Source: Flavobacterium faecale
GTDB taxonomy: Bacteria > Bacteroidota > Bacteroidia > Flavobacteriales > Flavobacteriaceae
Reading direction: 5' to 3'
Assembly: GCF_003076455.1 (NCBI RefSeq)
Contig: NZ_CP020918.1
Coordinates: forward strand, 496,001 to 560,000
Length of the DNA stretch: 64,000 bases
The translations under genes were made by a program, and so were the position numbers. Below are positions 62,601-64,000 of this stretch, one piece after another. Positions within the stretch are counted from its first letter, which is position 1; every line of letters starts with the position of its first letter. The notes beneath the pieces were generated by a model that worked only from the letters and a program-made list of their open reading frames with translations, did no database searches and was not told the origin of the DNA.

Positions 62601-63246
62601 AAGCAACATGATACCACTGTCCGGTAACTATATTTGCATTGGGAGCATTCCAAGCGGTACCCCCTTCCCACGGCAAACAATATACTTTACCTCCTTCAAT
62701 ATACATTGAAAAACCGTTTGTACCACCACCTTCATTGTACAGCACTTGACGAGTTGTCACATCATTGGCTTTAAACCATAACATAACGGTACGGTAATCT
62801 GTAGTTCCTAAATTAATCAAATTAGAATTGGAGATTGCTACATAGTCCGACGTTCCGTTTAATTTAATTGATTTATTGGCAAAAGTAAGTCCGATATTGG
62901 TAGTTTGGCCCGAAACAATAGTTGGGTTTGCCGTAGGTGTAAAAGCCGCTTTTTGGTCTATATAAATCCTTTTCGAAACAACTCCTTGAGAAACACCACT
63001 TATAAATCCTTCAAAGGTGATGGTTCCTCTATTTCCATATCCCCATGTTACATTGATCGTTGATGCCGTGCTACTAGAAGGAGTTCCTCCTATAACCGTC
63101 CATTTATACGTATCGTAGTTAGTAGCATAGCTATAGGTTACTACTTCATTTTGGCACACTATATTTTGTGTTGGAGCAATTTGCGCCAGCAACAAATAAG
63201 GCACCAAAAATAAGGCCCAGAAATAAAATAATTTCGTTTTCAACAT
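44641..63246 (-). CDS. Giant T9SS-secreted multidomain surface protein
   Basis: 6,201 residues from the ATG at 63246 (a TTG at 63282 spoils the signal peptide MLKTKLFYFWALFLVPYLLLAQ). Approximate order: LamG-like domain (116-306), thrombospondin-3 Ca-binding repeat (403-431; DKDGDGVGD), second LamG (434-643), second Ca repeat (643-674; DNDNDGIPN), two Ig-like domains (718-910). Three long parallel beta-helix blocks follow (913-4061), then four repeats beginning with a W.G...NW(S/T)P.G.P pattern (4063-5626), a beta-sandwich region, and a T9SS type A sorting domain (last ~75 residues, ending LLSQKVFVY). It is Thr/Ser/Asn/Gly-rich with very few Cys. It should be exported by type IX secretion and displayed on or released from the cell, probably as an adhesin. 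The frame is uninterrupted over 18.6 kb. Confidence 0.93.
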   Translation of the reverse strand: MLKTKLFYFWALFLVPYLLLAQIAPTQNIVCQNEVVTYSYATNYDTYKWTVIGGTPSSSTASTINVTWGYGNRGTITFEGFISGVSQGVVSKRIYIDQKAAFTPTANPTIVSGQTTNIGLTFANKSIKLNGTSDYVAISNSNLINLGTTDYRTVMLWFKANDVTTRQVLYNEGGGTNGFSMYIEGGKVYCLPWEGGTAWNAPNANIVTGQWYHVAFVFDQNATDGFHFKGYLNGTLIGAFNEGTKASNGLNGHSGQVAIGSNSSIRFANNSTSANNYFNGRIDGFKLWNRSLLQSEVIIEKDHVLNAPVVDSDLDVYINFDNSVLDLASTASAEDGALSGSPTYDDDVPLNPTIVWSPGGANTAVIAVNPTTNTSYTYTLTEKLSNVCSQTGSIDVFVTIPNDKDGDGVGDIFDLDADNDGILNAIENNCLPKAGYDGYWSLDNTTNDLSGNSYNAQSGSSVSFSTDSKKGTHSASFNGTSNYLQYSNGTFLNQAITNFSYSIWIKPSSLTGIQTIFEEGGTTNGIAVRLNGATLEAAVRESNVQLNTATLTYPGDGLWHHIALTYSNGNVILYLDGVASTTLATGFGELAGHSDVQHIGYSNGGAFGASSVNYYGGLIDDIVHYPSVLSASDISKIVLGCDNDNDGIPNYLDTDSDNDGSFDANEAYGAVVDTNNDGTYGGITGSPQVDALGRVLSANYATPLTTAGGNSTYLQGVSVNVTTAPVNKTVCEAQTATFSATATTAIIATTPTTTASTTVSYQWQVSTNNGSTYTNISGQSGTVASGTSVTLTLTAVTATMTGNRYRIKFTNEANVTGATATATLTVNPIPTITQVTSASSCGVGSVVLKATASAGTINWYAAATGGTSLATGTSFTTSVLSTTTSYWVDATNTSCTTATRTQVTATVSTGNVEVAASAGTIFGCYSTVKEAFDKINDGTHQGDITIKLRGNTTEIATATLNNTGNGASLYSSLLVYPTAPNLKIEGNVSGQLINLNGADNVIFDGRVNQLGGTSLTLSNTNTAGSVIQFITDATANTVRYCTIQGTTASAASGLIVFGLGDVVGNDNNTIEFCDIRDGATTPTNAIYSSGSSVSADNSSNTVSNSTIYNYFSATASSNGIYLAANSSAWTISNNKFYQTAARTTITAGLTHRAIYIVTASGVNYTVNNNVIGYSSATATGTTTYTGQTTLFRGIEMSVGTTTASNVQGNTISNINFSTAIGTATNAGIFSGIAVLAGNVNIGTAAGNTIGATTGIDAIQVSSTASTGLINGIYVSSVGTVGISNNTIGAISTNGGTAIGYTFYGIYTAGIGGNFAITDNTIGSKTTANSITVGDASTLAVVCTFRGIFNSGSGLISITNNTIQNTTVYGTSTSGYYGIINTAGSSTVDINTNSIISGTNTGTNSNTTITYYPIYNSAVVSTLNINNNIIRNQLRTATGGYFTAIGNVAAVLTNININGNQLGNTSGGLMTYSAANTVALFGINNSGGAASCELSIQNNDIRGIDYTGGSGSNTHTYISNGATTLKQNISNNTFTNLNVNTTGTITFLSNSVVMPANGVQNIDNNSIVTGFVRNAAATSGALTLFTSGATTNNTGVVVTNNNNNFSNITVSGASTILGWVNNDAGTGNVDKTIYNNKFENWTAGSGGVTALNVNIVSEMNKVYANSIQNISSSQIIYGITSAGNDKIYLNTINNLNSTSGGATSIVSGINVTAGTAKSIYQNTISNLIGNTLTTGSVRGILVSGGTTVNLYENKIFSLSANANTTGTISGIWVTGGSAVNIDRNKIYDISSSSAAVTSGIVYGIQVSGTTASLMTNVTNNIVGDLKVSAASGTDLIRGLGFITTGASSMTNAYYNTVYLNAAASSGTNFGSTGIYHTANATATTAALNLRNNIIINVSTPKGSGTTVAFRRSAGTSSTLNNYATTSKNNLFYAGTPGTTNLIYSDGTSTAQTFAQYKSGIFTAGTIAPRDQVSVSENLNFISTVGSNANFLKVNTTIPTQIESGAVNIADYEVDYLGVVRQGNPGYAGASTSAPDMGAYENNYVAIDASPPSITYTALTNNSCLSNKTISATITDATGVNVTAGTRPRIYFKKLTNSNVLPTTNTSTTDGWKYIETTSTSSPFSFSINYNLIFGGVTTGDVIQYFVTAQDIVTPSPYVGINTGVYAATPASVALTSAAFPIGGTINSFTILAGLNGTVTVGSGGTYPTLTGTGGLFAELNTKGLAGNLTANIVSDITEPGTISLNQLNYGCTDFNTLTISPSGGAARTISGTVAGGALLNFNGADYVVIDGLNTGGNSLIISNASTASTAGTSTIRFINDATNNTVRNCTIEGASTLTSSGTVFFSTAASVGNVSNAITGNIIKAVGTNLPTNAIYSSGSSVLIDNSDITISNNTIQDYFNAASASNGIYLAAFSSAWTISGNKLFQTATRTATTGSIHRGINIITAFGVDYSIVNNTIGYTTATATGTTTYAGAVGNRFFGIEMNVGTLSTSSVQGNKIAGINLSYTTSPAITAAPGIFSGISILGGKLDIGTTTGNTIGATTGNGSITLTSSITANYLSGIYCTSTSTVNIKNNTIGSISTTGALGIGYTFHGINTAGGGQFTVADNTIGSTSTANSIAIGTLGTTTTGVCLLNGIYNLATGGITISGNTIQNVSSYGTAASVLYGILNSGASGAVSIANNSIIGATNTGTSVLGGISNTAVATTVAITGNKIRNFTKSVATGAITAIANSGAVLSQITIENNQLGNTSGGLVTYAATNSTLLTGISNSGGSANCALSIQNNDLTGITYAVAGVNANTYIANSAATLSQTISGNTFTALNVNTTGTITFIANNVIMPANGVQNVNNNSIVTSFTRAAASGAMTLFTSTAATNNSNVVVNNNNNNFSNITVNGTASISGWINTDAGTASVTKTISGNTFENWNGGTGTVIVMNVNITSTANATTNNTIRNINSLGSIYGIITGVGNDKIYSNTINSFVSNGTTSAIVNGIAITSGTVKSIYQNIIYGLQSNNITSGSVSGIGVTGGANTAIYQNKIYDISSSSTSVSTGTVNGILVSGTTADQVATIYNNRIGGINATAANAVDNVRGISMTNTGVRSISNIYFNSMYLNASSTGTNFGSSGIFHAASTISSTAALNLRNNIIVNLSTANGTGFNVAFRQGPGTSLALNNYNSLSNNNLFYAGVPSATNLIYANGTNSAQDITAYKAGIFTAGTIAPRDQLSVSENPQFISTTGSSVDFLKILNNDITFIESGAVNIAGITTDFEGQIRAGNTGYAVQTNGAGSAPDIGADEFDGKLPNVIVSNSNPLSNGSYSKVSGAFTAINSYDQTGKDVVVTLIGSTTEDVTATLNQGAWTSLKMYPTKAGVYVSGDLAGAPLLHLNGADNVTIDGRVNQTGTTKSMSITNNSTSNTVGTATVRLSNSAELNTLKYLNINGSSNSATNGIVEFGTSTTGNGNDSTILEYNAITNAAGNRAINAIYSLGTVGRENSSNSIRNNTIFDFVNNNSSSNGINLSSNSSDWTISNNSFYETNNMVPTTGTKVYTAILIDDVNGNNFVITGNYIGGKAALNGGGAWTVNANTAHSFRGMYLNVGAVTASSIQSNLIQNFNYTSSSTTPWRGIEVNAGTVNIGTTTGNIIGAATGTGSINLTTNTTADSYGIYVGSANTVSISKNNIGSIALYGNSTTAAHSFAGIYKKAGVAGTINIVQNIIGSNGTSNSIASLSTASTATLGQNLIGVYLQSTGTHTLTSNTIVNLTNAYSGTQASRTAGVYTTAGTATLVKNSIHDLYSTALGTTTATVNGVEMTGTAAVNTVTETVIYNLSNTNASLTGYISGIVFTASTGANLVNRNFIRNLSVNSSSTNASIYGIRMGQGTVTFANNIVTLGGNTGTTIYGIFSSGTSGNNSSLYFNTVYINGSLGSGITNKSYAFYEAASGAVRDLRNNIFSNFRTTSAGTNAHYAAFLNYSGASNLTLDYNIYWASGTGGVVGYYSGSNVVSLPIVSGQDANSINSNPGFSNAGGLTAADYKVNTSTTGIAGTSIILDYAQTARGIPPNIGAWEFNTNSWVGNISTDFNTAGNWSAGSVPLEEASIVFAASPVRDCILDQDRIVGSVVNGQSAYTFKVNGKVLTLRGDLYLTNGGQIDATAAGSTVIFESDETQTISSGAFVSNTIPNLTINNEVGVTSNSDLTITGFLNLLSANPSETKGTLDTGAKIVTMGADAVTIGDGDLTGIVQRNSLVANKDYSFNGKNMVVFFENTGTLPTSVSLKLSIGANPSWKTSGVKRIFSLIQTGAVGTNPTAATIKASYLDSEINNNDESKLVYFSYRNPPGTLFEHGRASINTTENWVKLSNINMAFFPSTFGSLELGFSANEIETLTWNGSFSTSWTTVNNWTPNGAPSDFVNIIIPDAATTINDPIVPIATTIRAIKLQNNSILNAVANAQMTLIDGANVWVNEGGVFNPNTSTVLFKSDTADISGATSFYNVTVDTDANLLMKTGSTMRIAGAMNNIGVWRPAWDGNVTTVEYNGANQNVVIPYAATNRYSNLTLSGSGTKTLPATNLSILGNLTLAGTASVTTPNSMVIVGDLSIGANTTFDAGANTHTVGGNFTHNGVLNTAASTFVLNGLTAAQNISGTASITEFNNLVVLNSFGVTSAKNITVNAALDLQSDNPTATLGSLDMGTSTLSLTANAVNTGTGDVTGIVKRAHTFVTGQTYTFGNSKTLMIFGSTGTKASQVSVKTKIGAAPTWKTTAVKRVYDLAQIGASDNFAIIQLNYLDSELNGADESQLVFFGAIGLPTPTVVEYGYNSKDESNNSIDLKNVSIGARPSSFGQTEIALSATENPNITWNGSQSTDWNNPFNWSPNSYPNKFTRMTIPNATTTTFDPILPSLAESHQLIIQNAGILNAGPASELYFYNENAEVVWQNAGGTFNAGTSTVIFTDLDLKISGATNFNNIVISSGASLTPQANSTMGIVGTLSNNGILDATTFLNTINYNGATQNVVYPNGTIPGYYNLSLSGTDVKTMPNQDMDILGDLNISGLASVTANNVLDIAGNISIAAGSLFNTGTFDHEIGGDFTNNGSFTTGNGNTILLNGAGTQTISGTGLTNFKNLAINNGAGVNSSIDLSLDGNLNLVTANPTAVRGALNMTGTATLNMRALAVTTGMGDVSGIVRREHVFNNGQDYDFGNPYTTISFLNVAGNTKPTWVSTKIVLGATPSWRSSAINRYYSFAQSGGNDRMIVKLHYLDSELNAAELDESRLVFWDAYNPDTITPNSFTYNYPRSYNDRNVTDNWVQLTGPAIDYLATSSILDVKQWGLSYAYQDEANHLHTWTGSGSAIYDGDWSLPGNWNGGVPVANCPVLIPNPAALPADNNGDLAPYRNLLPINAPSLVSTLEIASGATLVASDYDITVAGNANAWVNNGGFTAGTATVYFSGATATISGTTNFNNVTINSGGMLTPQTGAITRIAGAMTNNGPLNATAFPNTVEYNGTNQMILNLVAGTGGYHNLILSNSGTKTMMATSGGAALKINGDFTITGTAVGTAVNPLAIKGNFVINPTAAFTTGAFTHQVGGNFTSNGTFTASTGSTLEMNGTASQTIGGTATALSLKNLTISNTGGTVSTVRDLTCSGDFTNSGTLDMGSSILSVSNSIANTGTLLTGVPAAQSMTPFPADKNWGGTVVYNVDAAQNAVAGNFANLTINNGVGVTVTSAAQIGISGTLLINSSKKLIVDATNTLTVAGTITNNGGTAGLILESNSSGNASLIHNSNNVQATVKRYISGVKEAWHFIASPVTNQTISGTSWTPSGTYGNGTGYDLYLWNEPTPCWTYLLNTTVAPTWPSIHPSTSFVTGRGYLYSTQAVNPTKEFAGLLNNGNVTYPLTNSSPDLTVKGFNLIGNPYPSSIDWKAVTGWTRTALVTAAGGYDMYIWNPAANNYGVFNSNGTTGTNSVTQYIAPTQGFFVRASTAGTITMGNAVRVNTGANNWMKVKAEKENRLKVKIEANDGTGFDEVLAEFGYDVNQAGALKLFSRNASAPSLYWNEKEADLSVRYLTDVIENAAIPLQFKAGKNGSFEMSFDEHIANATTFLLEDKKTKTIQDLNVTPTYKFTAGVNDATDRFVLHFNPVTVEQVNLPALIYYDGNQIVVDLTNVDNKTTVSIYDVAGRRLLEKPVDGKMIHRFVMTNKNEIYIVLASSNGKLLSQKVFVY
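46370..51060 (-). repeat. Four repeated NW modules in the giant protein
   Basis: Four modules start with a tryptophan motif: WVGNISTDFNTAGNWSAG (near 51055), TWNGSFSTSWTTVNNWTPNG (near 50115), TWNGSQSTDWNNPFNWSPN (near 48720) and TWTGSG...GNWNGGVP (near 47270). Modules two and three repeat at ~1.4 kb. Each later contains GD(L/V)(T/S)GIV(Q/K)R, a YLDSE(L/I)N segment and an N-x-T-capped ladder of short strands. DNA identity between modules looks low, so the duplication is old. Confidence 0.75.
51065..60510 (-). repeat. Three beta-helix blocks in the giant protein
   Basis: Blocks at about 57115-60510, 53365-56670 and 51065-53365 each start with a strand-rich cap containing LNGADNV.(I/F)DG or NGADYVVIDG. 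They continue with many 20-25-residue coils of the NNTI or N.(I/V)..N type, and end with a conserved closing segment (LRNNI.(I/N), then PD(I/M)GA). Blocks one and two are closest; both contain NLFYAG and SGIFTAGTIAPRDQ. Confidence 0.75.
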
Positions 63247-63374
63247 TTCTATAGTTTTTACAATTCGAAAAACCTTTCGCAAACCAATGGCACAATCGGT
63301 GAAATTTGATCTAGAATAGCTACTCGATACCGTTTATTTATTTTTAAAAATCAATTGCGCTTACATAACATCAC

Positions 63375-64000
63375 TTATTCGTCCAAAACCGCAAAGGGTT
63401 CTATTGATCGAATATTAAAATCTAATCCTTCCACAATTTCACCTTCCTCAGTGACCTTAAAGCCAATTTCGTATTTTACTGGTGAACTCTGGAATTTTAA
63501 TTTTTGCAACTGTTCATCATCAGGACGTACCAAATACTTACCCGGTTTTAATCCCAAATAACTATAATATCCATCAGACTCACTCAATGTTTCTGCTACT
63601 TTTTTACCTTTTTCATCATAAATATGGATACTAACTCGACCTAGACCCTTCTTCTCATCTTTTTTATGAAAATAAACCATTCCTGTGATCTCGCCAACGC
63701 ATTCGATGGGCACATCCACTTTTTTATATTGATTTGGATCAATTTGAATTTGGTAATTATTATGTTTAAAGCGCCATGATATGTTATCTAAATCGGTATT
63801 TACGAACTGAACGTGATAATCTACAAAAGCATTCAAGTCCGATACTCGCACAATTGAATCTTTTTTACTGACATAAGCCGTGCTTCCAGAAACTTTTACC
63901 GTATTCAAAAGAATCATTTTCTCCCCTTTGTCACGTTTCCCATTTTGATTCAAATCCAAAAAAGGATAAAATAATATCCCACCTTTCCCCAGTGAAGATC
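63375..64000 (-). CDS. Surface protein with carboxypeptidase-regulatory-like domain, 5' end missing
   Basis: The frame is open to the window edge (a TTG at 63959 is internal), so only the C-terminal ~208 residues are present. The visible part starts SSLGKGGILFYPF and contains an EF-hand-like loop DLNQNGKRDKGE. A beta-sandwich follows, with VSIHIYDEKGKKVAETLSES and GYYSYLGLKPGKYLV, the SdrD-B or carboxypeptidase-regulatory-like pattern. Large Bacteroidota surface proteins often end this way. It lies 128 bases upstream of the giant T9SS protein on the same strand and may be cotranscribed with it. There is no T9SS sorting domain at its own C-terminus. Confidence 0.7.
   Translation of the reverse strand, partial: SSLGKGGILFYPFLDLNQNGKRDKGEKMILLNTVKVSGSTAYVSKKDSIVRVSDLNAFVDYHVQFVNTDLDNISWRFKHNNYQIQIDPNQYKKVDVPIECVGEITGMVYFHKKDEKKGLGRVSIHIYDEKGKKVAETLSESDGYYSYLGLKPGKYLVRPDDEQLQKLKFQSSPVKYEIGFKVTEEGEIVEGLDFNIRSIEPFAVLDE

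Overview
The window looks like chromosomal DNA of a Bacteroidota bacterium, most likely a Flavobacterium or close relative. It is AT-rich, many genes are preceded by the Bacteroidota -7 element TAnnTTTG rather than a clear Shine-Dalgarno site, lipoproteins carry Bacteroidota-type lipoboxes, and a giant surface protein ends in a type IX secretion (T9SS) sorting domain. The genus call is inference; no rRNA gene is present.

Layout. 1-2772: the end of a DUF4861 (pectin-utilisation type) gene, a Lys/Ala-rich coiled lipoprotein behind a sigma-54-like promoter, and an Rrf2 regulator plus NAD(P)-binding protein pair with a palindromic operator lying over its -7 box. 2779-8661: a 5.9-kb integrative element inserted in the 3' end of a tRNA-Leu(UAG) gene. 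It has a 15-bp direct repeat at its ends, inner arm-type repeats, a tyrosine integrase, an excisionase-like HTH protein, a protein resembling family-A DNA polymerases and three unknown genes. 8648-16627: housekeeping genes (tRNA-Leu, M20 dipeptidase, polysaccharide deacetylase and GT4, saccharopine-dehydrogenase family protein, DUF423 protein, PEP carboxykinase).

16653-29700: an apparent exopolysaccharide synthesis and export locus. It holds a response-regulator/GT2 fusion, a PH-SHOCT protein, a GT-C-like giant membrane protein, a membrane-anchored Ig-like protein, a membrane-anchored GH5-like hydrolase, a GT4 enzyme, a MOP-family flippase, a STAS protein and a TPR/beta-barrel outer membrane protein. 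The division of labour resembles Pel-type systems (GT4, MOP transporter, hydrolase, TPR-barrel exporter), but the genes are not recognisable pel homologues by eye.

30128-37863: two tandem 115-aa paralogues of unknown function, then a compact seven-gene signalling operon: receiver-only protein, H-NOX haem sensor, HNOBA-PAS3 histidine kinase, FIST (NosP-like) sensor, FIST-partner kinase, HPt and LytTR response regulator. This is a candidate dual nitric-oxide sensing phosphorelay next to the exopolysaccharide locus. Nitric oxide control of biofilm through H-NOX and NosP is established in other bacteria, so this pairing is the most interesting system in the window.

37986-44582: YjbR-like protein, HemW, RuvC, an AglD-like membrane protein with a GT2 enzyme, two tandem DUF4184 membrane proteins and a TonB-like lipoprotein. 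44641-63246: one 6,201-residue T9SS-secreted surface protein with LamG, thrombospondin-3, Ig-like, three beta-helix blocks and four repeated NW modules. 63375-64000: the C-terminal part of a further surface protein that runs off the window.
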